Source of the DNA: Pedobacter sp. Hv1 | Lineage (GTDB): Bacteria > Bacteroidota > Bacteroidia > Sphingobacteriales > Sphingobacteriaceae | Reading direction: 5' to 3' | NCBI RefSeq assembly: GCF_001412215.1 | Contig: NZ_LLWP01000004.1 | Coordinates: forward strand, 310,001-374,000 | Length of the DNA stretch: 64,000 nt | In this document: positions 9,331 to 17,221 of the stretch, piece by piece | Numbering within the stretch: position 1 is the stretch's first letter | Layout: each line of letters starts with the position of its first letter | The notes under the pieces: generated by a model | Databases searched by the model: none | What the model was told of the DNA's origin: nothing | What the model saw: only the letters and a program-made list of their open reading frames with translations | Made by a program: the position numbers and the translations under genes

Positions 9331-9935
9331 TAACAGAATTAGAAGTCCATTGGAATAATTTTGTAGTTATTAATCATAAAATTTATTTCGAAGTGAAAAA
9401 GCTAACGAGTTTCTTTTTTAAAAATGGAAAATATAAAATTGCCCTGCCGATATTAGGATTTGGATTTGCTCTACAAGCCTTATTAATAATAGATTATCTG
9501 CCTAAATTTCTTCAATATTCCGATAATGTGAAGAACCCCGACCAGCTCTTTACTTATAACTATGAATACATTGTGAACCTCTATCAAAAACTAGGCGAAG
9601 AAGGAAGAAACTTTTATTTTAAAATGCTTGGAGTGGATTTTTTATACACCACCATTTCCGGCATAGGTTATTCCCTGTTACTTGCAGCCTTAGTTAAAAG
9701 GGAAAAATGGTATATTATTCTGCCTCTTTTTTTAACATTTTCAGATGTTTTTGAAAATGTTTCGCAAATTATTTTGATGAATAATTTTCCTGAAATATCG
9801 GCTTTAGGAGTAACCATATCAAGTGCATTTAGCGCTATTAAAATGATAGGTGGCGCAACTAGTGTTTTATTAATTTTATTCTTTATAGGTAGGAATATAA
9901 TCCATTGGCTAAAAAATAAAAAGACCACGATATGA
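9327..9935 (+). CDS. membrane protein of unknown function in Crp operon
   Basis: 202 residues. The likely start is the TTG at 9327, which overlaps the TGA of the Crp gene as TTGA; the next start candidate is a GTG near 9393. Hydrophobic segments are ALPILGFGFALQALLIIDYL, FLYTTISGIGYSLLLAALV, WYIILPLFLTFSDVF and a C-terminal one (TSVLLILFFIGRNII). It is about four-pass with no motif I recognise. The overlaps at both ends imply translational coupling and a shared function with the regulator and the following protein. Confidence 0.7.
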   Translation: MITELEVHWNNFVVINHKIYFEVKKLTSFFFKNGKYKIALPILGFGFALQALLIIDYLPKFLQYSDNVKNPDQLFTYNYEYIVNLYQKLGEEGRNFYFKMLGVDFLYTTISGIGYSLLLAALVKREKWYIILPLFLTFSDVFENVSQIILMNNFPEISALGVTISSAFSAIKMIGGATSVLLILFFIGRNIIHWLKNKKTTI

Positions 9936-10360
9936 GAGCTCCAAATTACAAAGTCGGTTGGATATTAGAAACTAAAGTTGCTGCACTAACTCATTTTCAT
10001 TCAGAAATCACACATGAAGATATGATTGGTGTATTTACTGAAACCCAGAAATTATTAATGGATACGAAAGGACCATTTCAAATAATAATAGATAACCGTT
10101 TAGCACCGTTGAACAAATTATTTTCCTTAGAAGAATTACAAAACTCATCACCTTTACTTCTTCATCCATTTCTTGATCACATAGTAATTGTGAAACCGAA
10201 TCATTTAGAATTAAGAATCAATGAGACACCTATAGAAAAACGTAAAAGTACATACTTGAAAAATGTATCTTCAATACAAGAGGCATTAAATTTTCTCCGG
10301 CAGGCAATTCCCGAATTAAGCCAGGCAAAAATGGACAGTCACTTTTTTGACAATAATTAG
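9932..10360 (+). CDS. SpoIIAA/STAS-like small protein
   Basis: 142 residues starting in an ATGA overlap with the membrane-protein gene. The pattern (VGWILETKVAALTHFHSEIT, EDMIGVFTETQKLL, FQIIIDNRLAPLN) matches SpoIIAA-like proteins: a beta strand, an 'ITHEDM' helix entry, then a strand ending in D-x-R. Such proteins are small cytosolic STAS-like folds that bind lipids or protein partners. No STAS phosphorylation serine can be named with confidence. Its job in this operon is unknown. Confidence 0.6.
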   Translation: MRAPNYKVGWILETKVAALTHFHSEITHEDMIGVFTETQKLLMDTKGPFQIIIDNRLAPLNKLFSLEELQNSSPLLLHPFLDHIVIVKPNHLELRINETPIEKRKSTYLKNVSSIQEALNFLRQAIPELSQAKMDSHFFDNN

Positions 10361-10610
10361 TTATGAATTGAAAACCATGAGATGTAGCAATGGGAACTGT
10401 TTGCCAAATGACTTTCTCAGGAAATCCAACATGACAAGATGCTTAATCGGGCCTGTTCTTGCAAAATGAACCTTGTCAACCCATGCTGGCGCAAGCGTCC
10501 TGCTTGTGCCTTAACTAAATAGCATAAACTTATACTAAACTTAACCCTATACCTTAACCTTATTTACCAAATATTTAATATCTTCAAAACTTAAACCTAA
10601 CAACACTTAA

Positions 10611-11216
10611 ATGAACAAGTTATTAATGCTCTCTCTGCTGGCATGTTTGTGCACTAGTATGGCTTTGGCCCAACAAAAAAAGGTTCAGCTTTCTTTTAAT
10701 ACCAATTTAATAGATGCCTATGCCGCGGCCGAAATTAATCTCTCAGCAAACAGCACCTTATACACCGCTATTGGTTTTGGGGCAGGTAGTGTAAGCTCTA
10801 TAGACTTACATAAATATTTCGATAAAAGTAAACACAACCAAAGAGGCACAGATGTGGTTTTACCTGATATCTTTTTTGCGCCTTACTTTAATATCCAGTA
10901 CCGCAACTATTTTGCAAGAAAAAGCGATGAAAGAAGGGGAGCTTATACCGGTCATAATTCTGGGCTGTATGTAGGTGCCCGTTTAAAAATGTATACGGCG
11001 CCAGCCTTTGTGTTAAAAGAAGAGGTTAAACCCATGAAAGAAAATTACACCCTTGGTGCAATATTCGGTTATCAAAAAGCCGTAGGTGCTAAAAGAAAGT
11101 TGCTCTTTAATATCAATGGAGGTGTAAGTACCCATGCCAATTATAACCTTTCTTTTTTTGCGTGGAAACCCATGTTGCATACTTCAATAGGTTATATCCT
11201 TTCGGGCAACAAGTAA
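10611..11216 (+). CDS. exported barrel-like hypothetical protein
   Basis: 201 residues with a signal peptide (MNKLLMLSLLACLCTSMALA, then QQ). The mature part has alternating-residue strands (YTAIGFGAGSVSSI, FFAPYFNIQYRNYFAR, GLYVGARLKMYTAPAF, YTLGAIFGYQKAVG) and ends in a strand, as small outer-membrane barrels do. The final residues (YILSGNK) lack the usual terminal Phe. No family is recognised. It stands alone between a 250-bp gap and a degenerate region. Confidence 0.65.
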   Translation: MNKLLMLSLLACLCTSMALAQQKKVQLSFNTNLIDAYAAAEINLSANSTLYTAIGFGAGSVSSIDLHKYFDKSKHNQRGTDVVLPDIFFAPYFNIQYRNYFARKSDERRGAYTGHNSGLYVGARLKMYTAPAFVLKEEVKPMKENYTLGAIFGYQKAVGAKRKLLFNINGGVSTHANYNLSFFAWKPMLHTSIGYILSGNK

Positions 11217-11229
11217 CTCTAAGTGTTTT

Positions 11230-11560
11230 AGGCCTTGTGGTTTAGCCCAAATAATTTATATATTAGGCTAAGGCTTCATTGCCTACATAACGCTTTCAAC
11301 ACATTCTCACATGCAAACACGCGGGGCAGGATACATGGATGGCTAGGCGGCAAACCTTTAAGGATATACTGCACCACCACCCGCGAAGATTGGGACGAGT
11401 ATGAGCATTCGCATAACATTACTGGGCTTTTGCATGGCCACGGGGCTCTTTGGGGCAGGAGATGGCCTGTATTTGGTTTATAATGTATAAAAGCCTGCCA
11501 ATACGGTACAGTTTAGCGGAAAAGGGGTATTTAATAACCTGTTTAAGGCCTAGGCCAACG
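11230..11560 (+). other. degenerate, locally GC-richer stretch; possible gene debris
   Basis: This segment is clearly richer in G and C than its surroundings. It carries short coding-like pieces in more than one frame, for example MSIRITLLGFCMATGLFGAG starting near 11402, each ending quickly in a stop. An 82-codon open frame at 11235-11483 has an unlikely composition (Trp- and His-rich) and no ribosome site. It may be a decayed exported-protein gene, but I cannot name the parent. Confidence 0.35.
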
Positions 11561-11588
11561 CAAGTTCAAATCCCAACGGCTCTAAAAC

Positions 11589-11620
11589 AAAAAACCTCCA
11601 AGCTTTTAAGCTTGAAGGTT
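11589..11620 (-). terminator. Rho-independent terminator of tRNA-Lys
   Basis: AACCTCCAAGC (11593-11603) pairs with GCTTGAAGGTT (11610-11620), with one mismatch. In the minus-strand transcript it is followed by a T-run. It lies 6 bp beyond the 3' end of the tRNA. Confidence 0.75.
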
Positions 11621-11626
11621 ATCTTG

Positions 11627-11699
11627 TGATCCCGCTGGGATTCGAACCCAGGACCACTACATTAAAAGTGTAATGCTCTACCAGCTGAGCTACGGAATC
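11627..11699 (-). tRNA. tRNA-Lys (UUU)
   Basis: A 73-nt cloverleaf on the minus strand. The acceptor stem GATTCCG pairs with CGGGATC. The D arm is GCTC-AGCTGGTA-GAGC. The anticodon stem TTACA/TGTAG has loop CTTTTAA, giving anticodon TTT. The T arm is CTGGG-TTCGAAT-CCCAG. CCA is not encoded. It is identical to the tRNA at 62595-62667. Confidence 0.97.
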
Positions 11700-11958
11700 A
11701 TTTCCTTTTGTTTAAGGAGGGGCAAATATAGAAATTAAAATTAATTTGCCCAACTATTTCTACAAAAAATTAAAATCAATGAGTTTAACTCCTGTAAATG
11801 AGCTTATTTATTCTTTTAGCCTTGGGCAATGTCTTGTTTAAATAGCAGTCAACTAGATTTGTATGCTCTAGCTTTAATAAAATCTTTGATTTCTTCTTAC
11901 CTTAGTATTACCCCATCTGGTACTGTTAGGTTAAAATTGATACGTATATACCAAAATT

Positions 11959-12345
11959 ATGAAAGTAAATTTAGATAGCATTATTCTCTATGTTCAGAAT
12001 GTGGACAATTTAAAATCATTTTATACCAAAACCTTTAACCTCGAAGTAATTGAAACCTACGAATCGACATGGGCATTGCTTAAAGTTGGTGATGGCAAAA
12101 TAGGCTTGCACAAAATTGGGGAACAGTATTGGGACGAAAGTAAAGGTGCTTTTAAATTTGACAACAATACTAAAATTGTTTTTGAAATTGATGCAGACAT
12201 TCATCAGATCAGAACACAGTTGCTTGATCAAAAAGTAGCCATGAGAGCAATTAAAACTTTCGATAATTACGATTATTGGCTTTGCGATGGTGAAGACCCT
12301 GAAGGGAATGTTTTTCAAATTAAGCAGAAAAAAATTGACAAGTAG
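11959..12345 (+). CDS. VOC (glyoxalase/bleomycin-resistance fold) protein
   Basis: 128 residues with the paired beta-alpha-beta-beta-beta units of the VOC fold: ILYVQNVDNLKSFYTKTFNL at the start, and DPEGNVFQIKQ at the end giving the usual C-terminal Glu/Gln position. Members are metal-dependent lyases, dioxygenases or drug-binding proteins; the substrate here cannot be read. It is 9 bp upstream of the APH-type kinase, so they are likely cotranscribed and might form a small-molecule modification pair. Confidence 0.82.
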   Translation: MKVNLDSIILYVQNVDNLKSFYTKTFNLEVIETYESTWALLKVGDGKIGLHKIGEQYWDESKGAFKFDNNTKIVFEIDADIHQIRTQLLDQKVAMRAIKTFDNYDYWLCDGEDPEGNVFQIKQKKIDK

Positions 12346-12354
12346 GAGTATATA

Positions 12355-13269
12355 ATGATAACCAACAAAAATGTACCACCACCATACTTGGAAGATCTTG
12401 TAACCACTGCAGTTGGTAAAAAATGCATTAGTTGGAACATTCCTGATTGTGGACTCTCATCAGCACTTAGATTTTCTGTACAATTAGCAGATCATAGTTG
12501 TGTTTTTGTTAAAGCATCTACTGATCAAGAGACCGCCCAATGGTTGCGTAATGAGTATTTGGTATTGTCAACTCATCAGCAAAAATTTATGCCTACAGTG
12601 ATCAAATGGATTGACGAACCCACAATTTACCCGGTGCTGATTACGCAAGACTTAAGCAGTGCCTATTGGCCAGCAAGCCACAATGGGGTTACTTGGCGTG
12701 AGGGTGATTTTGATTTATTATTTAAAGGTATCAAAGAGCTTTCTACTGTTAGGGCGAATTCAGTACTCCCAGTGTTATACAAGCCAACTAATTCTCTTTG
12801 GTCTAAAATTGCCAGCAATCCAACAGCTTTTTTAAGCTTGGAATTGTGTTCTACAACTTGGTTAAACAAGGCTATAGCTATTTTGATTGCAGCAGAAAAA
12901 ATGACTGATGTAACTGGTCATTATCTTGTACATGGAGACCTTAGAAGCGATAATATTTGTTTTTTAGATTCGCAAGTAATGTTTGTCGATTGGAGTCATG
13001 CTGCTCAAGGCAACGACCTTCATGATCTGGCTTCGGTACTGCCCACACTTTACTTAGAGGGTGGTCCTGCACCATACCAAGTCATGCCAGAAGCAGGGAG
13101 TGAGGCAGCATTGAGCTGTGCTAGGCACATCACTAGATTAACAGTACAACATGCTATGCCACCATGGTTAAAAAATGTATTTAAGAAATTAATTGCTATA
13201 GAACTAGAATGGGCAGCTCATTGCCTTGAATTAGATGAACCAGATGGAATATCATGGCGTTCCATTTAA
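12355..13269 (+). CDS. aminoglycoside phosphotransferase/choline kinase-like protein
   Basis: 304 residues of APH fold. The catalytic loop VHGDLRSDNICF (HxDxxxxN) is at about residues 195-206, followed by the metal-binding VDWSHAAQGNDLHDLA (D-W in place of the DFG-like Asp). The N-lobe is short with VFVKAS supplying the probable ATP Lys. The family phosphorylates aminoglycosides, macrolides, choline, homoserine and others, so resistance cannot be inferred. Its stop overlaps the stop of the convergent DUF418 gene. Confidence 0.8.
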   Translation: MITNKNVPPPYLEDLVTTAVGKKCISWNIPDCGLSSALRFSVQLADHSCVFVKASTDQETAQWLRNEYLVLSTHQQKFMPTVIKWIDEPTIYPVLITQDLSSAYWPASHNGVTWREGDFDLLFKGIKELSTVRANSVLPVLYKPTNSLWSKIASNPTAFLSLELCSTTWLNKAIAILIAAEKMTDVTGHYLVHGDLRSDNICFLDSQVMFVDWSHAAQGNDLHDLASVLPTLYLEGGPAPYQVMPEAGSEAALSCARHITRLTVQHAMPPWLKNVFKKLIAIELEWAAHCLELDEPDGISWRSI

Positions 13270-14342
13270 CCAGATATTTTTCGCATCAACATTTCTAAAG
13301 GTCCGTTTTTAAATTTTTTAAGCCATAACCAACTCCAGCATACACTAATTATAAAATAAGCTATTGAAAATAACAATATAAAGATTGGGCTAACATTTTC
13401 CCTTTGATTATAATGATTTACCGATAGCACCTGCTGGATAAAAGTAAACAATAAGATCCCTATAACTAGATGTGAGACATAGTGGCTCAAAGTCATTTTT
13501 CCTGTTGCAGCAATTGCCTGTACCACTTTATTATTCTCTACATAATTGCCTAAATACATCAAACCAGCAATTAACATCAATCCAAAAGCAGCAGTAGCGA
13601 GCATAAAGGGTAAAAAAGGAGGGATGTAATCGGCAGTGAGGTAAAATAATACATCTTTATCAATCATTATTTTTGGTGCCAAAAACTGGATGCCTTCTAC
13701 CAAAACAAATACAAAAAAGCCTAAGCTAAACATGCGTTTTTGTGTATTGGCTATGCTCCAGTTTAACCTACCTAACCACATTCCAAAAAGGAAATAGGCC
13801 GCCCAAGGAAAAATAGCATTCCAACCATTGTAAAATGTATTTCGCATAAAGCCATTAAAAGTCCAGAAACCAGTATACTGAAGGGTTTCGAAATTCCACC
13901 CACGTTCATAAGGGATACAGATCAACAGCACGTGAAAGATCAATACCGTTAATGCAGCAATATAGAGATAAACACGTTTTGGCAAAAACAATACACAAGC
14001 AGCTATGCACATATAACCAGCATAAAAATGTAAAATATCTGCTGGCCACCACAAACAAAGCAATAGTCCAGTAATAAATAAAAACAACGACCGCTTTACA
14101 ATGGTTATTTGTAATGCTGTTTTTTCTGTAAGCGTGTAAGTTGTTCTATTACTCATCAATGCAATACCCATACCTGCCAACATTACAAAAACAGAACTTG
14201 AGTTGCCATTAAACAATAGCAAGAACTGGCCAATGAAACTATTGTCTGTTTTAGCACCAAAAACTGTGTTGAAATTTACAATAAACATGCCCAATATAGC
14301 ATATGCTCGGGCCAGGTCGAATCCAATTATTCTTTGTTTCAT
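13266..14342 (-). CDS. DUF418-type polytopic membrane protein
   Basis: 358 residues with about ten hydrophobic segments. It opens with RIIGFDLARAYAILGMFIVN, the conserved DxxRAxAxLGM start of DUF418/acyltransferase-like membrane proteins. The later segment GKMTLSHYVSHLVIGILLF matches the DUF418 core (T-L-S-N-Y-x-x-Q-S-type motif, here L-S-H-Y). The family is thought to include membrane acyl-transfer enzymes, but its reaction is unproven. It is followed on the same strand by a Crp-type regulator gene 86 bp upstream. Confidence 0.85.
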   Translation of the reverse strand: MKQRIIGFDLARAYAILGMFIVNFNTVFGAKTDNSFIGQFLLLFNGNSSSVFVMLAGMGIALMSNRTTYTLTEKTALQITIVKRSLFLFITGLLLCLWWPADILHFYAGYMCIAACVLFLPKRVYLYIAALTVLIFHVLLICIPYERGWNFETLQYTGFWTFNGFMRNTFYNGWNAIFPWAAYFLFGMWLGRLNWSIANTQKRMFSLGFFVFVLVEGIQFLAPKIMIDKDVLFYLTADYIPPFLPFMLATAAFGLMLIAGLMYLGNYVENNKVVQAIAATGKMTLSHYVSHLVIGILLFTFIQQVLSVNHYNQRENVSPIFILLFSIAYFIISVCWSWLWLKKFKNGPLEMLMRKISG

Positions 14343-14428
14343 ATAAGTGGGTATTTAATTTTTGGCAAAATTGCAGTTAGCATTTCAACCGACATTTGAC
14401 TTAGGTCAAATAAATACCAGCTTGTTGA

Positions 14429-14998
14429 TTAAATAAGTTTAGCCCTTATTCTGCTCAGTGTTTCTAATGAAATACCCAAATAAGAAGCGATGTAGCTTAA
14501 GGGAATATATTGTATAATGTGTGGTTGTTTTTGAAGTAAAAACAGATAACGTTCTGTAGCAGTTAAAGTATGAAATTGGAATAACCTATCTTCTAGCCAG
14601 ATGGCATAATATTCTGTCATCATTAGATCGAGCTCCATTAATGCTGGATATTGTGTTTTGAGTACTTGAAAAGCTTGATAGTCTGTTACTGTAACTGAAA
14701 CATCGGTAATGGCCTGTATAAATTCTCTACTAGGGCTTTGTTGGACATAACTGTGCAATGAAATTGCAATATCATCCTTAAAGAACAGTTCAGTTGTCAT
14801 TTCTTTTCCATCATTCAGGTAGTATTTTCTGGCTATCCCACTTTCTAGCACATAGCTTTTTTTACAGGTTTCGTCCATGCTCAGCAAAAAGCTACCCTTT
14901 TTAAAAGTTTTGATGGTAGAAATATGTTGTAATGCTGTTAAAATTTGGGGATCGAGATAGTTGATAAAAGCATTGATTTTGTTGAGATAAGCAATCAT
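14429..14998 (-). CDS. Crp/Fnr family transcriptional regulator
   Basis: 189 residues. There is a cNMP-binding beta barrel (FKKGSFLLSMDE, GIARKYYLNDGKEMTTELFF, DIAISLHSY) and a C-terminal HTH (YIPLSYIASYLGISLETLSRI). It is the short Bacteroidota form. The start ATG at 14998 gives the standard N-terminal helix. It may regulate the neighbouring DUF418 or DUF2306 membrane-protein genes on the same strand. Confidence 0.87.
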   Translation of the reverse strand: MIAYLNKINAFINYLDPQILTALQHISTIKTFKKGSFLLSMDETCKKSYVLESGIARKYYLNDGKEMTTELFFKDDIAISLHSYVQQSPSREFIQAITDVSVTVTDYQAFQVLKTQYPALMELDLMMTEYYAIWLEDRLFQFHTLTATERYLFLLQKQPHIIQYIPLSYIASYLGISLETLSRIRAKLI

Positions 14999-15149
14999 TG
15001 ATGAGCAAAGACTAGTTTTAAAATCAGCTACAAGCTTGGCAATGATACATTAATTTTATGAAAAGCAGAAGCAGCAATTGAGTTTGTTAAGGTCTCTAAG
15101 ATAACACTTAAATAAAATTCAATAGCCTCCAGTATTTACGCTAATCTCA

Positions 15150-15818
15150 TTAAATGCTTGGTCTATTCTGGTATCCGAAGTGATAGGGTGTAGAATCTGT
15201 TGTGGTATTCACTTTAACTATGCTGCGTTTGATAATTAAATTGGCTGCAACCAGATTGGGGATCCAACATAACCAAGCTACAATGGTATAGGCAATAATG
15301 AAATCGCCAATGAGTACAACCAACAAAGGCAACCATATTCTTAAGGTTACAGCGGCAAAACAAGCCGCATAACTGTAAATCATTAGCTTTTGATGCAATT
15401 GAACCTGTCTGTTTTTGATGCTCACAAAAGCCATTAATGTAGTCGCAAACCAAATTACACCTAAACAAATAAATCCTAAAGCAGTTAATAGGCCACCTGT
15501 AGCAGAAAAAGCGATATAAATGCCTGCTACCGAGCTCAACAAAACAGAAAGTACGTAAACCTTGCCAATTTGCTTGTGTAAACCTCTATTCTTATTTCTA
15601 AATTTTGTTCCAAATTGTGCCCAGCCAATCAATAATGCCAAGCCACCTAAAAAGATATGGATATAAAAAGCACTATTCCAGAATGGATTGGTTAAAAGTG
15701 ATGTTGATTTGAAACTCAATAGACCAAATTGTTTATCTAACACGATATAGACCATTGGATAGAATCCTATTACAATAGCAAGAGCAACTAATAAAATCCA
15801 TAATGCTTTCTTCTTCAT
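15150..15818 (-). CDS. DUF2306-type membrane protein
   Basis: 222 residues with about six TM segments. It shows the DUF2306 pattern: FYIHIFLGGLALLIGWAQF with a conserved His, LHKQIGKVYVLSVLLSSVAG (N/L-H-K-x-I-G-x-x-Y), and QLHQKLMIYSYAACFAAVTLR with the H-x-x-x-M-I-R/Y-S-Y motif. The conserved His residues suggest haem or metal binding, but the function is unknown. It often neighbours Crp-type regulators in Bacteroidota, as here. Confidence 0.88.
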   Translation of the reverse strand: MKKKALWILLVALAIVIGFYPMVYIVLDKQFGLLSFKSTSLLTNPFWNSAFYIHIFLGGLALLIGWAQFGTKFRNKNRGLHKQIGKVYVLSVLLSSVAGIYIAFSATGGLLTALGFICLGVIWFATTLMAFVSIKNRQVQLHQKLMIYSYAACFAAVTLRIWLPLLVVLIGDFIIAYTIVAWLCWIPNLVAANLIIKRSIVKVNTTTDSTPYHFGYQNRPSI

Positions 15819-16143
15819 CTTTTTGAACCAAAAAATTGTAAAATAAACCGCAAGCCAATTCCATCCACATCAATAGCTTTCCTTTGATAAGGTACTGTAA
15901 TGAAGCATCTTGAAATAGATGTTAAGTTTGAGCGCTTGTAGCTATTTAATTTTGGTTATTAATAAACTAGCTTCAAACAAGATAATTAATTTTATAGTTA
16001 TGGCCCATTGTTTTAAACGTTCATCTTATTCATTTTTTATAGACGATGAACTCATCGTAAGTAGATTTTAAGCTCAATAGAATAGCCTAAAACCTATAGG
16101 AATAATACCTTTCTGGCTAAGAGCAAAATATAAGTAAGAATGG
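15819..16143. other. intergenic stretch, nothing identified
   Basis: 325 bp with no open frame of note on either strand. A TAATTTTG at about 15950 on the plus strand resembles a Bacteroidota -7 element, but no gene follows it in that direction. Confidence 0.4.
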
Positions 16144-16590
16144 CTAACTGTTAAATTGACGAAGATGGTGGTCGGTATGTTTGTATACCAATAGTCCAAT
16201 CTGTTCTTTTGTTAGTCGTCCAAAAAATGAATGGACCACATCTGGGTTTGTTAAATGTGCATATTCTTCAAATAAGGCAATCCATTTTTTTCTCTCCATC
16301 AGTATATTGCCACTATTTTCTTTTACTTTAAGTTCAGGTAAGGTAGGCACATTCATTTTAATGGGCTGATCATTTTCTGTGAAATCTTTCAATGCCATTC
16401 TGCCAAATAACAAACCGATAAATGCCCTTTTGTATTTGGTTTTGCCCAACATCATGTTTTCATAAGTAGTACAATGTTTTAACATTTGATAGACATTCAT
16501 TTTGCCCCATTGGGCCGTACTTTTTTCATCCAATGTATTGATCCGATCAATCAATTCGGCTCTCGTGGCTTGGTCAAATATTGTTTTCAT
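16144..16590 (-). CDS. DUF1569 protein (DinB-like fold)
   Basis: 148 residues. The central WGKMNVYQMLKHCTTYENMM (W-x-x-M-x-x-x-Q-M-x-x-H) and the terminal YKHTDHHLRQF (H-x-D-H-H-x-x-Q-F) match DUF1569, a DinB-like four-helix protein with metal-binding His. The family's reaction is not established; DinB-like folds often act in thiol-dependent or stress reactions. It is a single gene, and a terminator lies 32 bp beyond the start of the next unit. Confidence 0.85.
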   Translation of the reverse strand: MKTIFDQATRAELIDRINTLDEKSTAQWGKMNVYQMLKHCTTYENMMLGKTKYKRAFIGLLFGRMALKDFTENDQPIKMNVPTLPELKVKENSGNILMERKKWIALFEEYAHLTNPDVVHSFFGRLTKEQIGLLVYKHTDHHLRQFNS

Positions 16591-16675
16591 ATTCGTTAGT
16601 GTGCTTAATCAAATATAATTGCAATAGCTGAAAAGGATAGGGTGCAATACCGACATTTTATAGTGCGATTTCGGA

Positions 16676-16710
16676 CAACAAAAAAGGGAGACTATACAGC
16701 ACTCCCTTTT
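16676..16710 (-). terminator. Rho-independent terminator of copper arm
   Basis: AAAAGGGAG (16682-16690) pairs perfectly with CTCCCTTTT (16702-16710). On the minus strand the stem is followed by TTTTTTGTTG. It lies 19 bp past the stop of the double-HMA gene and so ends the minus-strand copper transcript. Confidence 0.85.
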
Positions 16711-16728
16711 CGAACAATGTTCATTTAT

Positions 16729-17166
16729 TTAAATGGCTTCGATCTTAAACCCTGTTTTTTGAATGGTTTCAATGAGCTCTTCTTCGCTAATGCCATTGCT
16801 TTTCACCGAAAGGATTTTGTTTTGATCTGTTGTATCAACACTCCACTCGGCAATACCTGCATTTGCATTTAAAGCAGGTGTTACTTTTGCCACACAGCCA
16901 CCGCAATTGATATTGGTTTTAAATCTCAGCACCTCATCGTTATTTGCATCGTTTATTTCTGCTTCAATACCTGCTACTTCATAGCCAGCATCTGCAATAA
17001 AATCAATTACTTGCTGTTGCAGGCCATTATTTTCAATCGTTACAACTGCCATGGCAGGTTTGATTTCTTTAATACCAACACCTTCTATTTTTGAAATGGC
17101 ATTGTTAACACGCATTTGGCAATGGCTGCTTGTCATATCTGGAATGGAAATTTTTATTGTTTTCAT
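16729..17166 (-). CDS. tandem HMA-domain protein with one degenerate metal site
   Basis: 145 residues made of two heavy-metal-associated folds and no signal peptide. The second has an intact CxxC (NINCGGCVAKV). The first reads IPDMTSSHCQMRV, where the usual CxxC has become SxxC, so one thiol is missing. HMA proteins carry Cu(I) to P-type ATPases. Lying 55 bp downstream of the CopA gene on the same strand, it is a likely cytosolic chaperone or buffer. The two domains may differ in role, with one binding metal and one docking. Confidence 0.88.
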   Translation of the reverse strand: MKTIKISIPDMTSSHCQMRVNNAISKIEGVGIKEIKPAMAVVTIENNGLQQQVIDFIADAGYEVAGIEAEINDANNDEVLRFKTNINCGGCVAKVTPALNANAGIAEWSVDTTDQNKILSVKSNGISEEELIETIQKTGFKIEAI

Positions 17167-17221
17167 TTTTAAATTGTTTTATTTATGGTTTCGATTATTT
17201 GTTTTTAAATGTTGAAAGCAG

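Noticed and set aside
11235-11483. 82-codon plus-strand ORF near the first tRNA
   Set aside because: Trp/His/Arg-rich composition, no family resemblance and no start context; the region looks degenerate in all frames.
12355-13269. antibiotic resistance by the APH-like gene
   Set aside because: The fold is shared by many metabolic kinases and nothing in sequence or context points to an aminoglycoside.
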